From: Bolinopsis microptera
Lineage: Eukaryota > Ctenophora > Tentaculata > Lobata > Bolinopsidae
Direction of reading: 5' to 3'
DNA length: 64,000 nucleotides
NCBI RefSeq assembly: GCF_026151205.1
Contig: NC_087080.1
Coordinates: forward strand, 17,025,337 to 17,089,336
A program made the position numbers and the translations under genes. Shown here one piece after another: positions 1 through 11,632 of this stretch; the first letter of the stretch is position 1; each line of letters begins with the position of its first letter. The notes beneath the pieces are model-generated. The model had not been told where the DNA came from. It made no database searches and saw only the letters and a list, made by a program, of their open reading frames with translations.

Positions 1-1076
1 ATCACAGGACTGGAGAGGATTGAGAGGCTTTAATTGTTGTGTTAATTGTGCATTATAAGTCGTTAGTTAAAGTGAGGTCACGTGATAGAAGCACTCATCT
101 AGTGAGGATATGGTGGAGTTAAATAACGCTGGTTTGATAAAACCGTCAGTACATTAATCAGGATAATTCCCATAATTTGATAAAAGCGAACCAAATGTTT
201 GGGAAACTTTCACAATTTTAATGGTAATCGGTCTGTACTGGTCTGTAGTGGTTGCATTTACAAGGTTTCTATTGTTGTTGAATTGTTACCAAATTATTAA
301 TCGTAATATCGACGTGCAGCAAAAGATTCACACGATTTAGTGCGATTGAGAGCTTTACAATAATGAATGATCCAGTTACTGATTTAAGGATAATAGACCG
401 TCAATATTTACAATTCATTGAGCTGCACTCTCCTCTGATGTGCCTTAAGAACGCCCGTAAGTATGGTTACTGAGCTCGCAGAGCTGTACTCTGATACCCA
501 TATTATTATATTACAGATCTACAGAACTTATCACTTCGAGATGGCAGGACTCTCATGCTGTCTATAGGTGATGATTAACTCTGAAAAACTGGGAACAACT
601 GAGGAATGATCCCAGAACCTCGACATATCGCGTGCCTTGCTCTACCTATTGAGCTACTGTTCCTGATTTTCGGAGCGAAATCACCACTCATATACAGCAC
701 AATTTCATGCTTTGTGCGGAATATCATTTATCAGTTATTAGATTATATATTCGCATATATATTCTACAGAACTACTTCCTCCAAATTGTGCGGGCTTCTT
801 AACTTATTACATTAGTGATTTGGGGAGGAACTTATTACATAAACTTTACTTATAATTTACTAATTTAGGGGGGTAAATATTTGTAGGTTAGCCAACATTA
901 GACAAATCATTTCACCCTAAATAGGTTTACTTAAACAGGAACAAATATTATAGTCAGACACTATAAAACTGTATGGGGTAAATTCCGTAATTTATTTAAC
1001 TTCAATCACTTATTGTTCACTCTGCTAATAGTCTTCACTCTTATTTTAGTTGAACTCAAAGTAGACAAAGGGTTGA
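1..1076. other. No gene recognised; intergenic
   Basis: I see no coding exon here. Short open frames (for example 606-815) have no recognisable motif and lie over the tRNA-like stretch described separately. The region is AT-rich unique-looking sequence up to the GGTATA that precedes the G-tract element. Confidence 0.5.
598..672 (-). repeat. tRNA-like / SINE-head-like sequence
   Basis: On the minus strand, positions 656-645 read TAGCTCAATAGG, a match to the pol III A box (TRGYNNANNNGG), followed by GTAGAGC as in a tRNA D arm. About 25 bases on, positions 619-608 read GGTTCTGGGATC, a weak B-box-like sequence. The arms do not fold into a clean cloverleaf and the A-B spacing is short, so a decayed tRNA or a tRNA-derived SINE head is more likely than a functional tRNA. 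Family unknown. Confidence 0.3.
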
Positions 1077-1082
1077 GGTATA

Positions 1083-3616
1083 GGGGGGGGGGGCCAATGA
1101 CTACCAATGGAGACTTTTGGGGACTAATGGGGACTAAAAATCATGGGGACTAGAGGTCAACTCGTTGACGTAATTCACTTTTTTTTTTTTTGTTGGGGAC
1201 TGGCCCGTGGTACCAGCCAATGTTTACTCAAAAAATATATATAATATCAATGGTAATAAGAAAATCATCCCCGTGGGGCACATGCATAAATACAAAATGT
1301 TAAGGAAATCTCAAACTATTCAATTTAGACTCTACCGGTAAAGTATGCAATGAAGGTTTATAACTTAAAGTTTAATTTTCTAATGGTTAATAGGTAAAGA
1401 TTAAAAACAGTAAAACAAGACTGAGCACTTCAAAATTTGTAGAATTTGTAACTTGATTTGAAATACGCGGCGATAAAAAATAATGTCCAATGTTGGCAGT
1501 GTAAATGATGAGATATGCGACGTTTATTGAGTGATGCATAAGTGTGTGCATATAATCTAAGATGTAGAGACAAGGTTATTATCGGCATTTTGGTTTATGT
1601 TACGCTTTGATTTTCTTAGTCCTGTTATACAAAATAACATGAAATTAGGCCATTCGTCTTCGATGTTTTCATTTTGCTGATCGATGAGCATAGTTTTTAT
1701 ACAAGTTTTGTAAATGTTCAGGTTAAATAGACTAGGCGGGGAAGTTGCTGCAACATTATATCGGTTTATTGCTAATAATGGACCTTTAAAAAATACTGAG
1801 TTGTTGTAGGGGTGTTGACCATACTTTTCTGACCATTGTGTAGTGAGAATAGAATCCGTGTTAGTATTAAATAATGGTGCGCTTTTGGGAATTGTTTTCT
1901 TGAGAGACAATGGTACTAGATTAGGAAAGTTTTTCAATTTATGCATTAAAATGAGTGCGTTCTTTACAATGATACTGTGTACTGTCAATATTTTATGTAA
2001 ATAAAAGCCAGACTTAGTACTTGCTGGGGGGATACCGTCCTTGTACCAGTAATTGACGAAACCAGGTAATACTGCACGAAGGCCCATTTTCTGTTTTACA
2101 AAAAGTGATTCAATATGAGACTTAGCAGCAAAACCCCATACAAGGCTGCAATAATTAAGGTGTGACTGCACAAAACTTTGATAAATTTGAAGACGTGCTT
2201 CGAGAGGCAGATATTTTTTAAGTTTGTACATGACTCCTATGTATCTGGACATTTTCATTTTCATGGCAGAGATATGATAGGACCAGTTTAGTTTATCATC
2301 TATTATAACTCCTAAAAAACGGGCTTCTGTTTTTCTCTCAATTGTGACACCAGAAATTGTCACATCACGATAATTAAGATTCCTTTGTCGAGAGAAGATC
2401 ATATAATTTGTTTTCTTAAGGTTGAGAGCTAAACCATTATTATCTACCCACTTAACTAAAGCATCGCTAAGAGTTATTAGTTTATCGTAAACTTCATTAA
2501 GATTTTCTCCTATCAGGAAGATGTTGGCATCATCTGCGTACATAATGAAATTGGCTATATCTGATATTTGAGGCAGGTCGTTTATGTAGATTATAAAGAG
2601 TAAAGGTCCTAATATTGACCCTTGAGGCACGCCGTATAAAATTTGGTTGGTTGAAGATTTTGACGAGCCAATTGATACAAACTGTTTCCTGTTAGTGAGA
2701 TATGACTTGAACCAGTTTAAGGCTTGACCTCTTATGCCGTAATGGTCCAGCTTGCGCAAGAGTATGGAATGATCCACAAGGTCGAAAGCTTTGCTGAAGT
2801 CGATTAAAAGAAGTAAAGTTACCTGCTTTTTAGACATTGAATTAAGAATGGTGTCTTTTGCGTTGAGAAGAGCATGTTCACAAGACCTACCCGGGCGAAA
2901 ACCGTATTGGTTTTCACATAGTATGCTGTATTTATCTAAAAAACTTAAAACTCGGTTATGCATTAGCTTTTCAAATACTTTAGAGAATGAAGCAAGAAGA
3001 GATATTGGTCTGTAATTTTTTATGTCAGATTTAGATCCACCTTTGTGAATTGGGACCACCTTCGCTTCTTTCAAAGCCTGTGGAAAGATCCCCTGTTCAA
3101 AAGAACTGTTGACAACGTGGGCTAGTACACTAGTAAAACTGGGACAACTGTTAGCGATTTTTAGAGGTTCAATTTTAGTGTCTAGTGTGGCTTTATTCTT
3201 AAGCAGGTTTATGACGTCCTCAATTTCTGTGGCAGTGACTGGCTTTAGGTAAATACTACTTGGAGTGGCGTTGCGAAGTGTGCTCTGGGTTCCACCAGGA
3301 TCAAAAGTGGTCCTACTACTAATTTCATTTGTCCCCATAAGTCCCCAGAATTTTTGACAGTTATTTATGGTTTTCAAGTTAGTTTAATAACGATACGATC
3401 GAGATGTTTTGTCCAAGATAAGAGTAGGATAAATCTAAATGGGGACTAATGGAGACTTTTGGGGACTAATGGGGACTAAAAATCATCTAAATGGGGACTA
3501 ATGGAGACTTTTGGGGACTAATGGGGACTAAAAATCATGGGGACTCGGGGTAAAATCGTTGACGTAATTCCCCAAGTCCCCAAAAGTAGTCATTGGCCCC
3601 CCCCCCCCCCCCCCCC
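1083..3616. mobile_element. TIR element with poly-G termini, GGTATA TSD, containing a nested retroelement
   Basis: The left end is an 11-G run followed by CCAATGACTAC; the right end is GTAGTCATTGG followed by a long C run, so the termini are inverted copies. The element is bounded by GGTATA on both sides (1077-1082 and 3617-3622), a plausible 6-bp target duplication. Inside both ends is the same G-rich motif (GGAGACTTTTGGGGACTAAT) ending in GTTGACGTAATTC, present once at the left and twice in tandem at the right. The middle (about 1179-3400) is a reverse-transcribed insertion with a T13 run at 1179-1191. No transposase is visible, so this looks like a MITE invaded by a retroelement. Confidence 0.6.
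1557..3377 (-). CDS. Non-LTR retrotransposon reverse transcriptase, 5'-truncated (CR1/Jockey-like)
   Basis: A 606-residue open frame with reverse transcriptase motifs in order: NYRPISLLASFSKVFEK, QYGFRPGRSCEHAL, the catalytic-aspartate block LLLLIDFSKAFDLVDHSIL, GVPQGSILGPLLFIIYINDL, the YADD box (MYADDANIFLIG), and the thumb-side motif RFLGVIIDDKLNW. No apurinic endonuclease domain precedes it; the frame opens at a KFW-type segment just upstream of the RT, so the copy is 5'-truncated. The T13 run at 1179-1191 would be the poly(A) tail of this minus-strand element, leaving a 3'UTR of about 365 bases. The frame is intact over 600 codons, so the copy is fairly young. CR1 versus Jockey assignment is inference. 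Confidence 0.85.
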   Translation of the reverse strand: MKTINNCQKFWGLMGTNEISSRTTFDPGGTQSTLRNATPSSIYLKPVTATEIEDVINLLKNKATLDTKIEPLKIANSCPSFTSVLAHVVNSSFEQGIFPQALKEAKVVPIHKGGSKSDIKNYRPISLLASFSKVFEKLMHNRVLSFLDKYSILCENQYGFRPGRSCEHALLNAKDTILNSMSKKQVTLLLLIDFSKAFDLVDHSILLRKLDHYGIRGQALNWFKSYLTNRKQFVSIGSSKSSTNQILYGVPQGSILGPLLFIIYINDLPQISDIANFIMYADDANIFLIGENLNEVYDKLITLSDALVKWVDNNGLALNLKKTNYMIFSRQRNLNYRDVTISGVTIERKTEARFLGVIIDDKLNWSYHISAMKMKMSRYIGVMYKLKKYLPLEARLQIYQSFVQSHLNYCSLVWGFAAKSHIESLFVKQKMGLRAVLPGFVNYWYKDGIPPASTKSGFYLHKILTVHSIIVKNALILMHKLKNFPNLVPLSLKKTIPKSAPLFNTNTDSILTTQWSEKYGQHPYNNSVFFKGPLLAINRYNVAATSPPSLFNLNIYKTCIKTMLIDQQNENIEDEWPNFMLFCITGLRKSKRNINQNADNNLVSTS

Positions 3617-3622
3617 GGTATA

Positions 3623-4994
3623 GGTACTATTCTATCTGAGCAATACTGGATTAAAGGGTTGAGGTATACTATTCTATCTGTGCAATACTGGATTAAACTT
3701 GGCTAATGAAGAAGTATTCACATATTATATAATAATACACATAATGTGTTTTATTTTCGCACATGATGGAATTAATTGTATAAAATGAGCGTGTATTCAA
3801 TACTACTATCTTGCAGATCGCCTATCGATCTAGAAGAATGTTTGCAATAAATACCATTGTCTATTCTAGATTAACAGTTTTAAGGAGTTATGAAAATGTC
3901 TAATAGGGTTATAAAATATAAATTTACAAGACTTGGTTACAATCTATATTAATGATATGGCTTTCAATAAAATCCTACCATACGATACTATTATCGTATG
4001 GACAACTCCCCGAGACGAAACATTTCAAATGTTATTCGATACGCCCTTAAAATGCTGTTGGAATTTTTGAAAGAACAATTTTGTGCCGACTAGACCAAAA
4101 GATGGGCTCAAATATTGAAGATCCGGATCTTATATCAATGTTAACTTAAGTCCAATAAACATTTGGTTTGTGAACTTAGTCACTATTTTTAAGGATTCCA
4201 ACAGCTATTGAATCCCAGCTATTGTTGAAGATAGTCTAGTTATAACAGTTATACCATATTTGTGTAGAGGATGATGAGCATTTGCTGCACTTTTTAGCAT
4301 ATCACGTGGCATTTCATCACTTCCAATCTATTAAACCCCAAACTAATCACTCCTCCTGTGCTATGACGTTGTAGGCTCAATGTGACGGTACTTTAACTAC
4401 CATCTTGCTCGATATTGGCCCAAATAACAACTGGTTTTGCGCAATGTTACACATTTGGGGCATCATGGCGTCACTATTCATTAAGATATGGAAATAAGGC
4501 TATGAAGTAAGACGAGGAGGCCATAGAGACCAACCATTGGGGATCCTGGACCACAGGTCATTATATTATACAAATATCCATCATTTATACAACTTGGAAG
4601 AATGCCAACTCATTATAATCACATAATACCCAGGTACAAACACTTATCAGACATGTTCACATATTAACACGCAGTAATACCCTCACTACTGCACAGTGAC
4701 TGTAGTGTAACTAGTGTTACTAGTGTACTAACTGTTACCCAGGCCGGGGAGCCGTTATTCTGGCATAAGTTGAGATATAATACTTTATAATAGGCAGCGT
4801 GTTATAAAAGAGGCTTGTTTTGCAGATCATTATAACCGGTCGGTCCAGCAGGTGGAGGGAGAGTTAAACACTTGTCAAAGTAATGGTTACATTTATATTA
4901 CAATAAGTTTTACAGAGTATTATTATCCTGATATTTCTAGACAAGGCTGGTGTCAGTTGGTGGGATTGAGGATGTGAACAAGCTGGTCACGTTA
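3623..4994. other. Intergenic; short tandem duplication at the left edge
   Basis: Next to the element, a unit of about 45 bases (GGTATACTATTCTATCTG, then GCAATACTGGATTAAAGGGTTGA) occurs twice between 3617 and 3700, and its AAAGGGTTGAGGTATA end also flanks the element on the left (1064-1082). The rest shows no gene. Confidence 0.45.
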
Positions 4995-5738
4995 TCAGCC
5001 TGACCACGTGACCAGTCAGCCTGACCACGTGACCAGTCAGCCTGACCACGTGACCAGTCAGCCTGACCACGTGACCAGTCAGCCTGACCCGTGACCAGTC
5101 AGCCTGACACGTGACCAGTCAGCCTGACCACGTGACCAGTCAGCCTGATCACGTGACCAGTCAGCCTGATCACGTGACCAGTCAGCCTGATCACGTGACC
5201 AGTCAGCCTGATCCTGACCACGTGACCATTCAGCGTGATCACGTGACCAGTCAGCCTGGTCACGTGACCAGTCAGCCTGATCCTGACCACGTGACCATTC
5301 AGCGTGATCACGTGACCAGTCAGCCTGATCACGTGACCAGTCAGCCTGACCACGTGACCAGTCAGCCTGATCACGTGACCAGTCAGCCTGATCACGTGAC
5401 CAGTCAGCCTGACCACGTGACCAGTCAGCCTGACCACGTGACCAGTCAGCCTGATCACGTGACCAGTCAGCCTGATCACGTGACCAGTCAGCCTGACCAC
5501 GTGACCAGTCAGCCTGATCACGTGACCAGTCAGCCTGACCACGTGACCAGTCAGCCTGACCACGTGACCAGTCAGCCTGACCACGTGACCAGTCAGCCTG
5601 ATCACGTGACCAGTCAGCCTGACCACGTGACCAGTCAGCCTGATCACGTGACCAGTCAGCCTGACCACGTGACCAGTCAGCCTGACCACGTGACCAGTCA
5701 GCCTGACCACGTGACCAGTCAGCCTGATCACGTGACCG
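4995..5738. repeat. 21-bp minisatellite built on CACGTG
   Basis: About 35 tandem copies of CAGCCTGACCACGTGACCAGT with a C/T variant (GACCACGTGACC versus GATCACGTGACC). Each unit carries one CACGTG palindrome inside the longer near-palindrome GTCACGTGAC when the T variant is present. Two places (about 5211-5231 and 5280-5300) carry a variant unit with an extra GATCCT step and CATTCAGCG. Because the unit is seven codons long, it is open in several frames on both strands; I do not regard those frames as genes. Confidence 0.95.
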
Positions 5739-6597
5739 AGCAGATCATTGTTGTGACAGCTGGTCAAAGAAGGGAGGGGCTTGTGATCCTTACTGTTTAT
5801 ATTTTAGTGTCTGATTTGAAGTGAGAGAACCTCACATAGTTCTATAAGCCTGAGCGGTAAAGATTGGATTGATAGAGGAGTATGGTATAATATAGTCCAT
5901 GTTTTGATTAAACACAGTCCATATCAACAGATTAATTCCACCACATTTCAGGGAGATGAGACAGACTAATTTTCAAAATATCACACGAGTTCCAACTAAC
6001 TACCATCAACTATTTTTGAAGTTACAAAATTACAAAAATACCGGCCAAAAGTGATGAAAAATGTTCATGGGAAATTATTTTATTCTACTTTTAAGGGCCG
6101 ACCAAACTTCAGTATTATTATTATAGACGGTGGACGGTGGTACGGGCAAGGTAGGACAGCTGGTGAGTATGTCAACAGGTTCTCAATTACTCAAACAGTA
6201 ATGATGGCAACTCCTGTAACACATCTGGAGTTCAAGTGTACTTCTTAAGGCAGAATTTTCCCTACATTCCTTAGATTGTTTATTATAACTGGAAGTCAAG
6301 GATACGGAGTATGGCCAGACTATCAGACATTTCATACTGCATTTCATACTATATGTATATATATCTAATGTTGAGCCAAGCTAATGGAGTCATGGACATC
6401 AAGTGGTCACCTCCCTTTCAATGAAATAAGTCTCCAGCACTTAGGGCCCCACTTAGGCCCCCCACTTACCCCCACTTACCCCACTTACCTCTCAATAGAT
6501 AAGAGTCCCAGACTCCACATGCTCATAGTCAGAGTGACATTGTCAACAAACGCGCTCAGGTCACATACCACGTCCCCTGCAAGCCACTTGTCCGCAA
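5739..6597. other. Spacer between two tandem arrays; no gene seen
   Basis: Short open frames at 6051-6248 and 6384-6665 show no recognisable motif. A short CCCACTTA(C/G) run lies at 6440-6487. Confidence 0.4.
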
Positions 6598-9500
6598 TAG
6601 TGGTGATAATAGTGGTCGGTATCACTACTGCTCCTGTAGGAATTGTTATAAAATACACTTGGTAGTAAAATAGTGGTGATAATAGTGGTCGGTATCACTA
6701 CTGCTCCTGTAGGAATTGTTATAAAATACACTTGGTAGTAAAATAGTGGTGATAATAGTGGTCGGTATCACTACTGCTCCTGTAGGAATTGTTATAAAAT
6801 ACACTACTTGGTAGTAAAATAGTGGTGATAATAGTGGTCGGTATCACTACTGCTCCTGTAGGAATTGTTATAAAATACACTTGGTAGTAAAATAGTGGTG
6901 ATAATAGTGGTCGGTATCACTACTGCTCCTGTAGGAATTGTTATAAAATACACTAGTAAAATAGTGGTGATAATAGTGGTCGGTATCACTACTGCTCCTG
7001 TAGGAATTGTTATAAAATACACTTGGTAGTAAAATAGTGGTGATAATAGTGGTCGGTATCACTACTGCTCCTGTAGGAATTGTTATAAAATACACTTGTC
7101 CGCTATAGTGGTGATAATAGTGGTCGGTATCACTACTGCTCCTGTAGGAATTGTTATAAAATACACTTGGTAGTAAAATAGTGGTGATAATAGTGGTCGG
7201 TATCACTACTGCTCCTGTAGGAATTGTTATAAAATACACTAGTAAAATAGTGGTGATAATAGTGGTCGGTATCACTACTGCTCCTGTAGGAATTGTTATA
7301 AAATACACTTGGTAGTAAAATAGTGGTGATAATAGTGGTCGGTATCACTACTGCTCCTGTAGGAATTGTTATAAAATACACTTGGTAGTAAAATAGTGGT
7401 GATAATAGTGGTCGGTATCACTACTGCTCCTGTAGGAATTGTTATAAAATACACTCGGTAGTAAAATAGTGGTGATAATAGTGGTCGGTATCACTACTGC
7501 TCCTGTAGGAATTGTTATAAAATACACTTGGTAGTAAAATAGTGGTGATAATAGTGGTCGGTATCACTACTGCTCCTGTAGGAATTGTTATAAAATACAC
7601 TTGGTAGTAAAATAGTGGTGATAATAGTGGTCGGTATCACTACTGCTCCTGTAGGAATTGTTATAAAATACACTTGGTAGTAAAATAGTGGTGATAATAG
7701 TGGTCGGTATCACTACTGCTCCTGTAGGAATTGTTATAAAATACACTTGGTAGTAAAATAGTGGTGATAATAGTGGTCGGTATCACTACTGCTCCTGTAG
7801 GAATTGTTATAAAATACACTTGGTAGTAAAATAGTGGTGATAATAGTGGTCGGTATCACTACTGCTCCTGTAGGAATTGTTATAAAATACACTTGGTAGT
7901 AAAATAGTGGTGATAATAGTGGTCGGTATCACTACTGCTCCTGTAGGAATTGTTATAAAATACACTTGGTAGTAAAATAGTGGTGATAATAGTGGTCGGT
8001 ATCACTACTGCTCCTGTAGGAATTGTTATAAAATACACTTGTCGCTAATAGTGGTGATAATAGTGGTCGGTATCACTACTGCTCCTGTAGGAATTGTTAT
8101 AAAATACACTTGGTAGTAAAATAGTGGTGATAATAGTGGTCGGTATCACTACTGCTCCTGTAGGAATTGTTATAAAATACACTTGGTAGTAAAATAGTGG
8201 TGATAATAGTGGTCGGTATCACTACTGCTCCTGTAGGAATTGTTATAAAATACACTTGGTAGTAAATAGTGGTGATAATAGTGGTCGGTATCACTACTGC
8301 TCCTGTAGGAATTGTTATAAAATACACTTGGTCGCTATAGTGGTGATAATAGTGGTCGGTATCACTACTGCTCCTGTAGGAATTGTTATAAAATACACTT
8401 GGTAGTAAAATAGTGGTGATAATAGTGGTCGGTATCACTACTGCTCCTGTAGGAATTGTTATAAAATACACTTGGTAGTAAATAGTGGTGATAATAGTGG
8501 TCGGTATCACTACTGCTCCTGTAGGAATTGTTATAAAATACACTTGGTAGTAAAATAGTGGTGATAATAGTGGTCGGTATCACTACTGCTCCTGTAGGAA
8601 TTGTTATAAAATACACTTGGTAGTAAAATAGTGGTGATAATAGTGGTCGGTATCACTACTGCTCCTGTAGGAATTGTTATAAAATACACTTGGTAGTAAA
8701 ATAGTGGTGATAATAGTGGTCGGTATCACTACTGCTCCTGTAGGAATTGTTATAAAATACACTTGGTAGTAAAATAGTGGTGATAATAGTGGTCGGTATC
8801 ACTACTGCTCCTGTAGGAATTGTTATAAAATACACTTGGTCCGCTAATAGTGGTGATAATAGTGGTCGGTATCACTACTGCTCCTGTAGGAATTGTTATA
8901 AAATACACTTGGTAGTAAAATAGTGGTGATAATAGTGGTCGGTATCACTACTGCTCCTGTAGGAATTGTTATAAAATACACTTGGTAGTAAAATAGTGGT
9001 GATAATAGTGGTCGGTATCACTACTGCTCCTGTAGGAATTGTTATAAAATACACTTGGTAGTAAAATAGTGGTGATAATAGTGGTCGGTATCACTACTGC
9101 TCCTGTAGGAATTGTTATAAAATACACTTGGTAGTAAAATAGTGGTGATAATAGTGGTCGGTATCACTACTGCTCCTGTAGGAATTGTTATAAAATACAC
9201 TTGGTAGTAAAATAGTGGTGATAATAGTGGTCGGTATCACTACTGCTCCTGTAGGAATTGTTATAAAATACACTTGGTAGTAAAATAGTGGTGATAATAG
9301 TGGTCGGTATCACTACTGCTCCTGTAGGAATTGTTATAAAATACACTTGGTAGTAAAATAGTGGTGATAATAGTGGTCGGTATCACTACTGCTCCTGTAG
9401 GAATTGTTATAAAATACACTTGGTAGTAAAATAGTGGAGATAATAGTGGTCGGTATCACTACTGCTCCTGTAGGAATTGTTATAAAATACACTTGGTAGT

Positions 9501-11632
9501 AAAATAGTGGTGATAATAGTGGTCGGTATCACTACTGCTCCTGTAGGAATTGTTATAAAATACACTTGGTAGTAAAATAGTGGTGATAATAGTGGTCGGT
9601 ATCACTACTGCTCCTGTAGGAATTGTTATAAAATACACTTGGTAGTAAAATAGTGGTGATAATAGTGGTCGGTATCACTACTGCTCCTGTAGGAATTGTT
9701 ATAAAATACACTTGGTAGTAAAATAGTGGTGATAATAGTGGTCGGTATCACTACTGCTCCTGTAGGAATTGTTATAAAATACACTTGGTAGTAAAATAGT
9801 GGTGATAATAGTGGTCGGTATCACTACTGCTCCTGTAGGAATTGTTATAAAATACACTTGGTAGTAAAATAGTGGTGATAATAGTGGTCGGTATCACTAC
9901 TGCTCCTGTAGGAATTGTTATAAAATACACTTGGTAGTAAAATAGTGGTGATAATAGTGGTCGGTATCACTACTGCTCCTGTAGGAATTGTTATAAAATA
10001 CACTACTTGGTAGTAAAATAGTGGTGATAATAGTGGTCGGTATCACTACTGCTCCTGTAGGAATTGTTATAAAATACACTTGTAGTAAAATAGTGGTGAT
10101 AATAGTGGTCGGTATCACTACTGCTCCTGTAGGAATTGTTATAAAATACACTTGGTAGTAAAATAGTGGTGATAATAGTGGTCGGTATCACTACTGCTCC
10201 TGTAGGAATTGTTATAAAATACACTTGGTAGTAAAATAGTGGTGATAATAGTGGTCGGTATCACTACTGCTCCTGTAGGAATTGTTATAAAATACACTTG
10301 GTAGTAAAATAGTGGTGATAATAGTGGTCGGTATCACTACTGCTCCTGTAGGAATTGTTATAAAATACACTTGGTAGTAAAATAGTGGTGATAATAGTGG
10401 TCGGTATCACTACTGCTCCTGTAGGAATTGTTATAAAATACACTTGGTAGTAAAATAGTGGTGATAATAGTGGTCGGTATCACTACTGCTCCTGTAGGAA
10501 TTGTTATAAAATACACTTGGTAGTAAAATAGTGGTGATAATAGTGGTCGGTATCACTACTGCTCCTGTAGGAATTGTTATAAAATACACTTGGTAGTAAA
10601 ATAGTGGTGATAATAGTGGTCGGTATCACTACTGCTCCTGTAGGAATTGTTATAAAATACACTTGGTAGTAAAATAGTGGTGATAATAGTGGTCGGTATC
10701 ACTACTGCTCCTGTAGGAATTGTTATAAAATACACTTGGTAGTAAAATAGTGGTGATAATAGTGGTCGGTATCACTACTGCTCCTGTAGGAATTGTTATA
10801 AAATACACTTGGTAGTAAAATAGTGGTGATAATAGTGGTCGGTATCACTACTGCTCCTGTAGGAATTGTTATAAAATACACTTGGTAGTAAAATAGTGGT
10901 GATAATAGTGGTCGGTATCACTACTGCTCCTGTAGGAATTGTTATAAAATACACTTGGTAGTAAAATAGTGGTGATAATAGTGGTCGGTATCACTACTGC
11001 TCCTGTAGGAATTGTTATAAAATACACTTGGTAGTAAAATAGTGGTGATAATAGTGGTCGGTATCACTACTGCTCCTGTAGGAATTGTTATAAAATACAC
11101 TTGGTAGTAAAATAGTGGTGATAATAGTGGTCGGTATCACTACTGCTCCTGTAGGAATTGTTATAAAATACACTTGGTAGTAAAATAGTGGTGATAATAG
11201 TGGTCGGTATCACTACTGCTCCTGTAGGAATTGTTATAAAATACACTTGGTAGTAAAATAGTGGTGATAATAGTGGTCGGTATCACTACTGCTCCTGTAG
11301 GAATTGTTATAAAATACACTTGGTAGTAAAATAGTGGTGATAATAGTGGTCGGTATCACTACTGCTCCTGTAGGAATTGTTATAAAATACACTTGGTAGT
11401 AAAATAGTGGTGATAATAGTGGTCGGTATCACTACTGCTCCTGTAGGAATTGTTATAAAATACACTTGGTAGTAAAATAGTGGTGATAATAGTGGTCGGT
11501 ATCACTACTGCTCCTGTGGGAATTGTTATAAAATACACTTGGTAGTAAAATAGTGGTGATAATAGTGGTCGGTATCACTACTGCTCCTGTAGGAATTGTT
11601 ATAAAATACACTTGGTAGTAAAATAGTGGTGA
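6598..11632. repeat. 73-bp satellite array, about 69 monomers
   Basis: The monomer runs AGTGGTGATAATAGTGGTCG, then GTATCACTACTGCTCCTGTA, GGAATTGTTATAAAATACAC and a linker TTGGTAGTAAAAT. Sequence identity is very high throughout. Length variants sit almost wholly in the linker: a shortened form (CACTAGTAAAAT), ACTACTTGG, and a TTGTCCGCTAT / TTGTCGCTAAT form near 7098, 8040, 8330 and 8840. Each monomer contains an imperfect dyad, AGTGGTGATA against TATCACTACT, around an 11-base loop. Open frames here are by-products of repetition. The array ends abruptly at about 11632 within GTGGTGATAT. Confidence 0.97.

Noticed and set aside
5099-5824. Repetitive proteins (HVTSQPD and RLTGHV repeats) on both strands
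   Set aside because: By-product of a 21-bp unit; no start context, splice sites or family.
4995-11632. CRISPR-like arrays
   Set aside because: Tandem units lack unique spacers, and the window is eukaryotic.
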